A stretch of DNA of 64,000 bases from Macrostomum hystrix. Taxonomy: Eukaryota; Platyhelminthes; Macrostomidae. Position numbers and translations under genes: made by a program. Positions within the stretch are counted from its first letter, which is position 1. Every line of letters begins with the position of its first letter. This document shows, piece by piece, positions 25,008 through 37,138 of this stretch. The notes under the pieces were generated by a model. That model searched no databases. It was not told the origin of the DNA and saw only the letters and a list, made by a program, of their open reading frames with translations. Location: NCBI GenBank assembly GCA_950097015.1, contig CATNEN010000029.1, forward strand, positions 434,001-498,000, given 5' to 3'.

Positions 25008-28000
25008 ACACCTGCTGACACTGTTAGACACCTGCTGACACTGTTAGACACCTGCTGACACTGTTAGACACCTGCTGACACTGTTAGACACCCTGCTGAC
25101 ACTGTTAGACACCTGCTGACACTGTTAGACACCTGCTGACACTGTTAGACGCCTGCTGACACTGTACACTGTTAGACACCTGCTGACACTGTTAGACACC
25201 TGCTGACACTGTTAGACACCTGCACTGACACTGTTAGACACCTGCTGACACTGTTAGACACTGTTAGACACCTGCTGACACTGTTAGACACCTGCTGACA
25301 CTGCTAGACACCTGCTGACACCTGCTGACACTGTTAGACACTGTTAGACAGCTGCTGACACTGTTAGACACCTGCTGACACTGTTAGACACCTGCTGACA
25401 CTGTTAGACACCTGCTGACACTGCTAGACACCTGCTGACACCTGCTGACACTGTTAGACACTGTTAGACAGCTGCTGACACTGTTAGACACCTGCTGACA
25501 CTGTTAGACACCTGCTGACACTGTTAGACACCTGCTGACACTGTTAGACGCCTGCTGACACTGTTAGACACCTGCTGACACTGTTAGACACCTGCTGACA
25601 CTGTTAGACACCTGCTGACACTGTTAGACACCTGCTGACACTGTTAGACACTGTTAGACACCTGCTGACACTGTTAGACACCTGCTGCCACTGTTAGACA
25701 CCTGCTGCCACTGTTAGACACCTGCTGACACTGTTAGACACCTGCTGACACTGTTAGACACCTGCTGACACTGTTAGACACCTGCTGCCACTGTTAGACG
25801 CCTGCTGACACCTGCTGACACTGTTAGACACCTGCTGACACTGTACACTGTTAGACACCTGCTGACACTGTTAGACACCTGCTGACACTGTTAGACACTG
25901 TTAGACGCCTGCTGACACTGTTAGACACCTGCTGACACTGTTAGACACTGTTAGACGCCTGCTGACACTGTTAGACACCTGCTGACACTGTTAGACGCCT
26001 GCTGACACTGTTAGACACCTGCTGACACTGTTAGACGCCTGCTGACACTGTTAGACACCTGCTGACACTATTAGACGCCTGCTGACACTGTTAGACACTG
26101 TTAGACGCCTGCTGACACTGTTAGACACCTGCTGACACTGTTAGACACCTGCTGACACTGTTAGACACCTGCTGACACTGTTAGACACTGTTAGACACCT
26201 GCTGACACTGTTAGACACTGTTAGACACCTGCTGACACTGTTAGACGCCTGCTGACACTGTTAGACACCTGCTGACACTGTTAGACACCTGCTGACACTG
26301 TTAGACGCCTGCTGACACTGTTAGACGCCTGCTGACACTGTTAGACACCTGCTGACACTGTTAGACACTGTTAGACACCTGCACTGACACTGTTAGACAC
26401 CTGCTGACACTGTTAGACACTGTTAGACACCTGCTGACACTGCTAGACACCTGCTGACACCTGCTGACACTGTTAGACACTGTTAGACAGCTGCTGACAC
26501 TGTTAGACACCTGCTGACACTGTTAGACACCTGCTGACACTGTTAGACACCTGCTGACACTGCTAGACACCTGCTGACACCTGCTGACACTGTTAGACAC
26601 TGTTAGACAGCTGCTGACACTGTTAGACACCTGCTGACACTGTTAGACACCTGCTGACACTGTTAGACACCTGCTGACACTGTTAGACGCCTGCTGACAC
26701 TGTTAGACGCCTGCTGACACTGTTAGACACCTGCTGACACTGTTAGACACCTGCTGACACTGTTAGACACCTGCTGACACTGTTAGACACTGTTAGACAC
26801 CTGCTGACACTGTTAGACACTGTTAGACACCTGCTGACACTGTTAGACACCTGCTGCCACTGTTAGACACCTGCTGCCACTGTTAGACACCTGCTGACAC
26901 TGTTAGACACCTGCTGACACTGTTAGACACCTGCTGACACTGTTAGACACCTGCTGCCACTGTTAGACGCCTGCTGACACCTGCTGACACTGTTAGACAC
27001 CTGCTGACACTGTACACTGTTAGACACCTGCTGACACTGTTAGACACCTGCTGACACTGTTAGACACCTGCTGACACTGTTAGACACTGTTAGACGCCTG
27101 CTGACACTGTTAGACACCTGCTGACACTGTTAGACGCCTGCTGACACTGTTAGACACCTGCTGACACTGTTAGACACCTGCTGACACTGTTAGACGCCTG
27201 CTGACACTGTTAGACGCCTGCTGACACTGTTAGACACCTGCTGACACTGTTAGACACTGTTAGACACCTGCACTGACACTGTTAGACACCTGCTGACACT
27301 GTTAGACACTGTTAGACACCTGCTGACACTGCTAGACACCTGCTGACACCTGCTGACACTGTTAGACACTGTTAGACAGCTGCTGACACTGTTGGACACC
27401 TGCTGACACTGTTAGACACCTGCTGACACTGTTAGACACTGTTAGACACCTGCTGACACTGTTAGACACTGTTAGACACCTGCTGACACTGTTAGACACC
27501 TGCTGCCACTGTTAGACACCTGCTGCCACTGTTAGACACCTGCTGACACTGTTAGACGCCTGCTGACACTGTTAGACACCTGCTGACACTGTTAGACACC
27601 TGCTGACACTGTTAGACACCTGCTGACACTGTTAGACACTGTTAGACACCTGCTGACACTGCTAGACACCTGCTGACACCTGCTGACACTGTTAGACACT
27701 GTTAGACAGCTGCTGACACTGTTGGACACCTGCTGACACTGTTAGACACCTGCTGACACTGTTAGACACCTGCTGACACTGCTAGACACCTGCTGACACC
27801 TGCTGACACTGTTAGACACTGTTAGACAGCTGCTGACACTGTTAGACACCTGCTGACACTGTTAGACACCTGCTGACACTGTTAGACACCTGCTGACACT
27901 GTTAGACGCCTGCTGACACTGTTAGACGCCTGCTGACACTGTTAGACACCTGCTGACACTGTTAGACACCTGCTGACACTGTTAGACACCTGCTGACACT

Positions 28001-29375
28001 GTTAGACACTGTTAGACACCTGCTGACACTGTTAGACACTGTTAGACACCTGCTGACACTGTTAGACACCTGCTGCCACTGTTAGACACCTGCTGCCACT
28101 GTTAGACACCTGCTGACACTGTTAGACACCTGCTGACACTGTTAGACACCTGCTGACACTGTTAGACACCTGCTGCCACTGTTAGACGCCTGCTGACACC
28201 TGCTGACACTGTTAGACACCTGCTGACACTGTACACTGTTAGACACCTGCTGACACTGTTAGACACCTGCTGACACTGTTAGACACTGTTAGACGCCTGC
28301 TGACACTGTTAGACACCTGCTGACACTGTTAGACACTGTTAGACGCCTGCTGACACTGTTAGACACCTGCTGACACTGTTAGACGCCTGCTGACACTGTT
28401 AGACACCTGCTGACACTGTTAGACGCCTGCTGACACTGTTAGACACCTGCTGACACTATTAGACGCCTGCTGACACCTGCTGACACTGTTAGACACCTGC
28501 TGACACTGTTAGACACCTGCTGACACTGCTAGACACCTGCTGACACCTGCTGACACTGTTAGACACTGTTAGACAGCTGCTGACACTGTTAGACACCTGC
28601 TGACACTGTTAGACACCTGCTGACACTGTTAGACACCTGCTGACACTGTTAGACGCCTGCTGACACTGTTAGACGCCTGCTGACACTGTTAGACACCTGC
28701 TGACACTGTTAGACACCTGCTGACACTGTTAGACACCTGCTGACACTGTTAGACACTGTTAGACACCTGCTGACACTGTTAGACACCTGCTGCCACTGTT
28801 AGACACCTGCTGCCACTGTTAGACACCTGCTGACACTGTTAGACACCTGCTGACACTGTTAGACACCTGCTGACACTGTTAGACACCTGCTGCCACTGTT
28901 AGACGCCTGCTGACACCTGCTGACACTGTTAGACACCTGCTGACACTGTACACTGTTAGACACCTGCTGACACTGTTAGACACCTGCTGACACTGTTAGA
29001 CACTGTTAGACGCCTGCTGACACTGTTAGACACCTGCTGACACTGTTAGACACTGTTAGACGCCTGCTGACACTGTTAGACACCTGCTGACACTGTTAGA
29101 CGCCTGCTGACACTGTTAGACACCTGCTGACACTGTTAGACGCCTGCTGACACTGTTAGACACCTGCTGACACTATTAGACGCCTGCTGACACTGTTAGA
29201 CACTGTTAGACGCCTGCTGACACTGTTAGACACCTGCTGACACTGTTAGACACCTGCTGACACTGTTAGACGCCTGCTGACACCTGCTGACACTGTTAGA
29301 CACCTGCTGACACTGTTAGACGCCTGCTGACACTGTTAGACACCTGCTGACACTGTTAGACGCCTGCTGACTAAC
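25000..29375. repeat. 4.4-kb minisatellite, 20-bp unit, higher-order copies
   Basis: Unit ctgttagacacctgctgaca, about 215 copies, with 10-bp half-units (ctgttagaca) and gcctgctgaca, cctgctgcca and ctgctagaca variants. A rare ctgtacactg junction at about 25163, 25840, 27010, 28230 and 28950 marks long internal duplications of about 0.7 to 1.2 kb. The array starts at the second base after the last confident MADD exon and ends just before a good acceptor (ctgactaac branch-point-like site, then aaattgcag at 29399). Confidence 0.93.
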
Positions 29376-32016
29376 ATTCTGTCCGCCAAAAAATTGCAGG
29401 CATCAAAGTTCGTGGCGCCCAACTCACCCTGAAATTTTCCGCTGAGTTTAGTCGGTTTGACTGCCCATCAACAATATTGACGATTGGTCGGTGATTGCAT
29501 ACAGAGTTTCACAATGCTTACTATTAGTAGCATGTTGCGCATGTTCTGCGTTATTTTTCTTGGTTGCTTTTTGGCACACTCTAAGCTTCTGCATACTGAT
29601 AAAGTACGAGTGACGAGTGACAGTCTTAGTGACAGCGCAATTTTATTTTCTAGTCCGAATAGTTTCTACAGTTGGCCCTATTTATTAGTGGCTGAAAAAC
29701 AGTGACTAAAGCCGGCCAAGTTTTCAGATTTTTCCTAAATAACAGTAGAAAGACAACGCTATTTCACCCCCCGGGAAAATTTTCCTTTGTTTTGTGATTC
29801 TTGAATTTGTTTCATAGTTGAATAGTTTGGGAGTTGCAGAAAAATATGGGCATTTCAAGTACCCCGTGGTCTTCCTACTGTTAAGTACTTTCAAAGCTAC
29901 TGTGAGTAGAGACGTGAATTTATTTTTTATTTATTGCATCGTTTGAATCAACATTCCGGCATGAAATTTTCGCTTTTTCACTTTACGGTAAAGGAGGATT
30001 TTATTTCAGAATTTATTTATTTCTTGTTGTTATGTCACTCTGTGACAGTTGTAGGTGTTGGCGTTGCGTGTCCTGACTAGATCAGGATCCTGACTAAATT
30101 ACCATTGTCTATGTTTCTGCATGGCTCAACTTATGACATGTCCACTGAGCATAATATTAGGACATGAACGATTCCTTACATTTTATCATTCCATGTTGTG
30201 TTATTGTTTATTAATTATGAGTACTAAATCATGTAAACAGTTTTACGCAGATTTTTTGCCTATTTTTTCGACTGATTGCAAACGGACAGGTAATTCTAAA
30301 AGTTTAATGTAAATTGTTCTTGAAAGAAGAAGTCTCTACTTTTTTAAACCCCAGGTTGGTGTATTCTAAAAATAGCTCTTTCATTTTTGCTCAGCTGCTG
30401 ATTGGCTGATGCGGTCATGTGACGCGCGAACACAAACCACTCGAATATTCTCTATCCCTCAGTGTACATTCCAAAATGTACATTACTTCCAACCTGAGGC
30501 TTTCCATCTCTCCTAACACTCGCAGTCCAATGTACAATGTAGAGATATTCAAGTGAGAAAACTTAATTGTCCTTGTTTATAAATAGCCTTCGTAGTTTAT
30601 CGTCAGAGAAATCATATAAAAACACTTTTTAATGCTTCTGTGATACCTTGAACTGCTGTCAAACCTATACCTTAATCTATAAGCAATTCTTTGCCATTTA
30701 GCTTCTGTAATAACATTTTAAGCCAACTGTTATTCTATTATCCTAAACGGTTGTAAACATTTATTTTAACTGCTATTTTTGACCCTGTAAATTAAATTAA
30801 TCGCTATGCTCAATTTTTTGGTGTTGGTCAGCTCTCTGTTTCGTTATAATCGTATATAGGTATTTTAAAAGAACAATAAGGCTTTCTAACTAACCATGTA
30901 ACCAAGCTGAGCATTGTGCATAATATTTTTCCCTTTTTAATCTGGGCATTATAGATTGAAGTCACACGCATTGCCAGTACGCACTGTTATAATTTTCTCA
31001 AATTACCAACCCTCGAAGCTTTGAATGTGCGGTTCGGAGTTGCCTATAGGCTACTGCTGCAGCAGGATTTTCTCTCCCCAGAGATTTTTTTCCTCTTCTC
31101 ACAGACACAAAGTCTACGCAATGCTACACATGCGCCTAGTGCACACATACACACAATTCCTCAGATTCATTCGTTATTAACTGACCTATATAATAGAATC
31201 TGCTATTATAACGATGCTATTGTCATTTTTCAGCAAAACAGGCACTGATCTTTGCGTTGCAGCCTTGGAAATGATTTTTTGTCTATTTTTTAACGTGATC
31301 TACTTGAGAACAAATTTTGCATTTTATCTAGGTTGGTTTTAAAATATCTGCATAGGGATTTGGGATAGTTTGGGATGATAATACAGCCGCAACTCTATTT
31401 ACAACTGTTCAGTCCATGGACTGGTTTTCTTTAAAGGCATAAACTGTCTTTTTTGGACTGGGTTTCGAACTCTCGACCTCTAGGTTAACAGTAGAAAGAC
31501 CATCGTAACAATCGTAACAATGTTTGCACGATGAAATTTTATGAGCACAGAAAATTTTTTCCATCAGACAAGACGAGAATCGAGAATAGCCTGAAGTACA
31601 GCAAAACAGTAGACTGTCTTCTTTCTACTGCTCATAGTCTGAAACTCTACCCTCCAAAACTGAGGTGTATTCACTCGCTATTCTCAGCCTATCTGCAGTT
31701 TCGCCAGTGTGGGGGTCCAACCACTGCGTTGGATTTTGAGATATTTTGCATTTTTCACTCGCACACCCTGACACGCCGATATGCCACACCTGAAGGCTTT
31801 GCAATTGTTAAAAGAATCTTCATGGGGCCTGGCCATTGTCACCCTTCATTATCTTTCGGTCTACTGTCTTTCTGTTTTTCTTTCGCTCGAAGATTGTGTC
31901 TTCTATTCCTAGACCAAAGCGAGTATTTGAGATGCAGTTAAATAAGTAAGAAATTACAAAAAGCAACAGAAGAAAGACACAGCTGGGTTGAGCAGAGTAC
32001 TCAAAATTCCCAGAAT
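29376..32016. other. Gap between MADD and the Ly6 gene
   Basis: A possible MADD terminal exon begins at 29400 and would end at TGA 29430-29432. Beyond it the DNA is AT-rich with no gene I can support. A family 1 SINE remnant lies at 31385-31500. Short pieces with actgttaa or cagtagaaagac (29741-29755, 29868-29884) look like tRNA-head fragments. Confidence 0.45.
31385..31500 (-). mobile_element. Partial SINE, family 1-related
   Basis: Contains cagccgcaactctatttaca, ctgttcagtccatggactgg (shared with 12776-12797) and the inverted B box ggtttcgaactctcgacct, then taacagtagaaagacc. The central body is mostly missing. Read on the minus strand the head is ctttctactgttaacc, close to a tRNA-Asn anticodon arm. 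Confidence 0.55.
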
Positions 32017-33846
32017 ATGCAGTGTTCTCAGAATATACACATTTTATCTGAGCTGCTGCCGCTGCTGCTGCTGCTGCTAGGCAGCTTGTCCGGGCCAGCC
32101 GCTGCAGATGAGGCGGACTTTTCCGATCACATCACCTGCTACGAGTGCGAAGGCCAGTTTGACAACAGCACCTGCAGCTCACCCGGTCTTGACATCGACC
32201 GAGTGCTCAACCAGGTCTGAGCTCACTGTTGGAAGGCTGGGCGATGGGATAGGAGGGACTGAAGATTGGGGAGATTTTGTAGGGAGAGACTGAAGATTGG
32301 GACGATTTTGTAGGGAGGGACTGAAGATTGGGGACTTTTTGTAGGGAAGGACTGAAGATTGGGGAAATTTAGTAGGGAAGGACTGAAGATTGGGACGATT
32401 TTGTAGGGAGGGACTGAAGATTGGGACGATTTTGTAGGGAGGGACTGAAGATTGGGGAGATTCTGTAGGGAGGGACTGAAGATTGGGGAGATTCTGTAGG
32501 GAGGGACTGAAGATTGGGGAGATTCTGTCGGGAGGGACTGAAGATTGGGGAGATTTTGTAGGGAGAGACTGAAGATTGGGACGATTTTGTAGGGAGGGAC
32601 TGAAGATTGGGGACATTTTGTAGGGAAGGACTGAAGATTGGGACGATTTTGTAGGGAGGGACTGAAGATTGGGGAGATTCTGTAGGGGGGAGATTCTGTA
32701 GGGAAGGACTGAAGATTGGGACGATTTTGTAGGGAGGGACTGAAGATTGGGGACTTTTTGTAGGGAAGGACTGAAGATTGGGGAAATTTAGTAGGGAAGG
32801 ACTGAAGATTGGGACGATTTTGTAGGGAGGGACTGAAGATTGGGGAGATTTTGTAGGGAGAGACTGAAGATTGGGACGATTTTGTAGGGAGGGACTGAAG
32901 ATTGGGGACATTTTGTAGGGAAGGACTGAAGATTGGGACGATTTTGTAGGGAGGGACTGAAGATTGGGGAGATTCTGTAGGGGGGAGATTCTGTAGGGAA
33001 GGACTGAAGATTGGGACGATTTTGTAGGGAGGGACTGAAGATTGGGGACTTTTTGTAGGGAAGGACTGAAGATTGGGGAAATTTAGTAGGGAAGGACTGA
33101 AGATTGGGACGATTTTGTAGGGAGGGACTGAAGATTGGGGACATTTTGTAGGGAGGGACTGAAGATTGGGGACTTTTTGTAGGGAGGGACTGAAGATTGG
33201 GGACATTTTGTAGGGAAGGACTGAAGATTGGGGAGATTCTGTAGGGGGGAGATTCTGTAGGGAAGGACTGAAGATTGGGACGATTCTGTAGGGAGAGACT
33301 GAAGATTGGGGAGATTCTGTAGGGAAGGACTGAAGATTGGGACGATTCTGTAGGGAGAGACTGAAGATTGGGGAGATTCTGTAGGGGGGAGATTCTGTAG
33401 GGAAGGACTGAAGATTGGGACGATTCTGTAGGGAGAGACTGAAGATTGGGGAGATTCAGTGGGAAGGACTTCAGAAGGGGCGAATTCTGTTGGGAGGGGA
33501 CTAAATGTTAATATGTTTTCATTCCTGAAACACTAAAAACGACCTCGCAAATTTCTCGCTGATTCTGAGTGAACTCTCGCTCTAACACCCTCGCCAGGTA
33601 TCCTGCGTCCGCGGCGGCTGTCTGAAGTGGGCATTCTACCGCAACAGCAGGCTGCAGATTGTTCGCACCTGCAGCCTGCGCGTCAACATGTCCATCTACA
33701 CGCAAGCCGCCTGTCGGACCGAGCGCAACGGGAACGGCTTCATCTGCATTTGTCCGAACGACTTGTGCAATTCCGGCGATCGGCGAGGTCTTCAGCTGCC
33801 GCTGCTGACGCTGGCGCTAATTCTGGCGTTGAGGCTGTTGCCATAG
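32017..33846 (+). CDS. Ly6/uPAR three-finger protein, secreted or GPI-anchored
   Basis: Two exons, 32017-32214 and 33598-33846, joined in phase 0 at CAG|GTCTGA and ccag|GTATCC, give 148 residues. The first 30 residues hold a leucine-rich signal peptide (ELLPLLLLLLGSL). The mature part has ten cysteines in the Ly6 pattern: TCYEC at the start, STC, SCVRGGC, RTC, AAC and the closing FICICPNDLCN with the hallmark C-x4-CN end. The last 18 residues are hydrophobic (LPLLTLALILALRLL), fitting a GPI-attachment signal. Possible N-glycosylation sites are DNST and NMSI. Such proteins act at the cell surface, some as modulators of ion channels or receptors; which subfamily this is cannot be told from sequence alone. 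The intron is filled by a 31-bp minisatellite. Confidence 0.82.
32250..33475. repeat. Intronic minisatellite, 31-bp unit, about 39 copies
   Basis: Unit core gggactgaagattggggaga followed by ttttgtaggga or ttctgtaggga. It starts about 35 bp after the donor of the Ly6 gene and fills most of the 1.4-kb intron. The minus strand lacks stops in all three phases of the unit and so stays open for over 300 codons despite the length not being a multiple of three. Confidence 0.92.
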
Positions 33847-33907
33847 ACCAGTTTCTGTCCCTGTTTTCATTCGTTAGTTATTCTCATTTTGGTACAGATG
33901 TTGATTG

Positions 33908-34708
33908 TGGGTCACAGTAGCTTATCTGTGAGAGATGGGTCACAGTAGCTTATCTGTGAGAGATGGGTCACAGTAGCTTATCTGTGAGAGATGGGTCACA
34001 GTAGCTTATCTGTGAGAGATGGGTCACAGTTGCTTATCTGTGAGAGATGGGTCACAGTAGCTTATCTGTGAGAGATGAGTCACAGTAGTTTATCTGTGAG
34101 AGATGGGTCACAGTAGCTTATCTGTGAGAGATGGGTCACAGTAGCTTATCTGTGAGAGATGGGTCACAGTAGCTTATCTGTGAGAGATGGGTCACAGTTG
34201 CTTATCTGTGAGAGATGGGTCACAGTAGCTTATCTGTGAGAGATGAGTCACAGTAGTTTATCTGTGAGAGATGGGTCACAGTAGCTTATCTGTGAGAGAT
34301 GGGTCACAGTAGCTTATCTGTGAGAGATGGGTCACAGTAGCTTATCTGTGAGAGATGGGTCACAGTTGCTTATCTGTGAGAGATGGGTCACAGTAGCTTA
34401 TCCGTGAGAGATGGGTCACAGTAGCTTATCTGTGAGAGATGGGTCACAGTAGCTTATCTGTGAGAGATGGGTCACAGTAGCTTATCTGTGAGAGATGGGT
34501 CACAGTAGCTTATCTGTGAGAGATGGGTCACAGTAGCTTATCTGTGAGAGATGGGTCACAGTAGCTTATCTGTGAGAGATGGGTCACAGTAGCTTATCTG
34601 TGAGAGATGGGTCACAGTAGCTTATCTGTGAGAGATGGGTCACAGTAGCTTATCCGTGAGAGATGGGTCACGGTAGCTTATCTGTGAGAGATGGGTCACA
34701 GTTGGCAG
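33908..34708. repeat. Minisatellite, 28-bp unit, about 28 copies
   Basis: Unit core gggtcacagtagcttatctg followed by tgagagat, with few variants (tagttta, agttgct, atccgtg). It begins 60 bp after the Ly6 stop codon, so it may lie in the 3' UTR of that gene. Confidence 0.92.
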
Positions 34709-35450
34709 TCTTCTATACTATAAGTAATAGCCTATTTATTTTTTATTTCACATGTTATTTTTTTGCTATATAAAAATACAATTCCGCATTTCATACTTTA
34801 GTTCGAACTCGCTAGAATAACCATGGACTGTGCTCAACTTTTTTTCTACCCGGAATGCCAAGTTAAACAATGGACCACTTTATTAGTATTTTTTAAGTGG
34901 CTGACTTATTAGGAAAGACTGGGACGGGTAGATAGACTACAAGCAAATTTTTTCTCCCAATATCGGGAAATGAGCAGTCTGAGACTATTTTCAAATAGGT
35001 TTCAACTGGTTTTGCGAATCGATTCGAGTTGAATTGGGGTCTGGAGTGGGGAGTACGGGATTGCTAAAAAATGAAAATAAGCGCGAGAGAAACTGACAGA
35101 CGAGACGCGGAGCCCAGGTAAATAATGAGGATAAGACTGCGCCCGCCAACCACCGCCATGGAGATAAAACTGCGTGTCTAATATTGAAACTATATGGAGC
35201 AAACGGTGCAGCCATTGCCAGTCTGGGATGACAACAGAAATATGCGAGCCTATCTTTGTTGTGTGCTCAAACTCAAACTTATATTTGTTTTCTACTGGCT
35301 TTTATTGCGGCCCTGTGTGTCAATTTGAGCAAGAAGTTTTTTATTAACTGACATGTTTTAAATCTAATTGAAAGCAGATCGAATGTCCTATGAGTTGTTA
35401 TTGACAAATACGTATAGGTTCTTATTCGAGTGTAATTATTAAGAATCTAC
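34709..35450. other. AT-rich gap, nothing recognised
   Basis: No coding exon, RNA gene or mobile element recognised between the 28-bp and the 32-bp arrays. Confidence 0.4.
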
Positions 35451-36205
35451 TGAATGATCAGGGAAATGTCTATGGAGTACACTGAAGGATGTGGGAAATG
35501 TCTATGGAGTACACTGAAGGATCTGGGAAATGTCTATGGAGTACACTGAATGATCTGGGAAATGTCTATGGAATCCATTGAAGGATCTGGGAAATGTCTA
35601 TGGAATACACCGAAGGATCTGGGAAATGTCTATGGAATCCATTGAAGGATCTGGGAAATGTCTATGGAATACACTGAATGATCTGGGAAATGTCTATGGA
35701 ATCCATTGAAGGATCTGGGAAATGTCTATGGAATACACTGAATGATCTGGGAAATGTCTACGGAATACACTGAATGATCTGGGAAATGTCTATGGAATGC
35801 ACTGAATGATCTGGGAAATGTCTATGGAATCCACTGAAGGATCTGGGAAATGTCTATGGAATACACTGAATGATCTGGGAAATGTCTATGGAATACACTG
35901 AATGATCTGGGAAATGTCTATGGAATACACTGGATGATCTGGGAAATGTCTATGGAATGCACTGAATGATCTGGGAAATGTCTATGGAATCCACTGAATG
36001 ATCTGGGAAATGTCTATGGAATCCACTGAATGATCTGGGAAATGTCTATGGAATCCATTGAATGATCAGGGAAATGTCTATGGAATACACTGAATGATCA
36101 GGGAAATGTCTATGGAATCCATTGAAGGATCTGGGAAACGTCTATGGAATCCATTGAATGATCTGGGAAATGTCTATGGAATCCACTGAATGATATGGGA
36201 AATAA
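35450..36205. repeat. Minisatellite, 32-bp unit, about 23 copies
   Basis: Unit core gatctgggaaatgtctatgg followed by aatacactgaat or aatccattgaag. The 32-bp spacing is read for example between 35648 and 35680. Intergenic, upstream of the nuclear receptor. Confidence 0.9.
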
Positions 36206-37138
36206 TGGGATCTGCTCGCTGTAAATCCTAAAAATTCCCGTCCCACATTGATAGATTTACAACTGTCGAGCAATCGGATGGGGTCAAAGGCCGAGTGGCT
36301 TTGCTGAGCTGAAGGTCACACTGTTTCGCTCCGCCCATGCCGTCCCGTCAGTCAACCGGCCTGGCAAACTCCCCAAATTAAATATTAGACGAGAGTTCTG
36401 TAGAACAGTAAATATAAGTGGATGTTGAGCAGTCTATGCTCAACTGGTGAACAGGTTGCTATAGAATTTGCCTTCATATGTCAGTCAGTTCCGGGGCCTA
36501 GTAGCACAATGTGTAGTTAGTTTCGCTTAAGAACAAGTGGGGGTGGGGTGTGCCGGAACCTGTCAAAAATTCTCCCTCGTGAGGCCTCAGGTGCGGAGTT
36601 CACAGACTCAATAGTCTATGTGGGGAGAAAAAACATGGCCCGTGTGTGCCTTTCCAATCGGTTGACAATGAGCTCCCAAGTCTACTTGGCGGTAAAATTT
36701 GTTGCTCCATTATTCTCTTCTCTTATCTTGCCGACACTCGAAATCCCATTCGCTACTCCCCCAGGCCTAACCCAATCAAACTCCACCCGACACTTCATTG
36801 CCCCATTTGCTACACTTCTCAAACAATAGCAACGTTATGAGATTTCTATCTACTTTAGCTTTGAGCACAGCTATAAAATATTCTACTACGATATGTTTTC
36901 TTTAGAAATTTCACAAAGCTGTTTTGTCTGCCCGAGGCAGCCACCCCCCCCCTGCGCTGTGGGGTGCCCGTAGCCTCCCTGGGGTCCGCAGCCAATCACC
37001 GCCCAAACACTCTGCCGCATCATTGGCGCTCCCGAAATGCGGCCCTAGAAGTATGCATGCTCAACTCAACCATTCTCAAATTAGGAAGCGAAAATTGAAG
37101 GAAACACAACGAGAACCGTTATCAGAAACTGATTACCT
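36206..37138. other. 5' flank of the nuclear receptor gene
   Basis: No array and no convincing exon. An in-frame TGA at 37130-37132 lies just before the receptor ATG at 37139, which supports that start if the first exon begins here. Confidence 0.4.

Noticed and set aside
25000-29375. Possible CRISPR array because of regular short units
   Set aside because: Units are directly contiguous without spacers and the context is an animal gene with introns.
29484-29705. Small plus-strand frame with a hydrophobic start, resembling a signal peptide
   Set aside because: No family match, no Kozak or splice support, and it lies in AT-rich DNA after MADD; too short to defend.
32223-33206. Open frame of over 300 codons on the minus strand, rich in SSVPPYKIVPIFSPSLQN-like repeats
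   Set aside because: It is the 31-bp minisatellite inside the Ly6 intron; all phases of the unit lack stops on this strand. It lies wholly within an intron defined by good splice sites.
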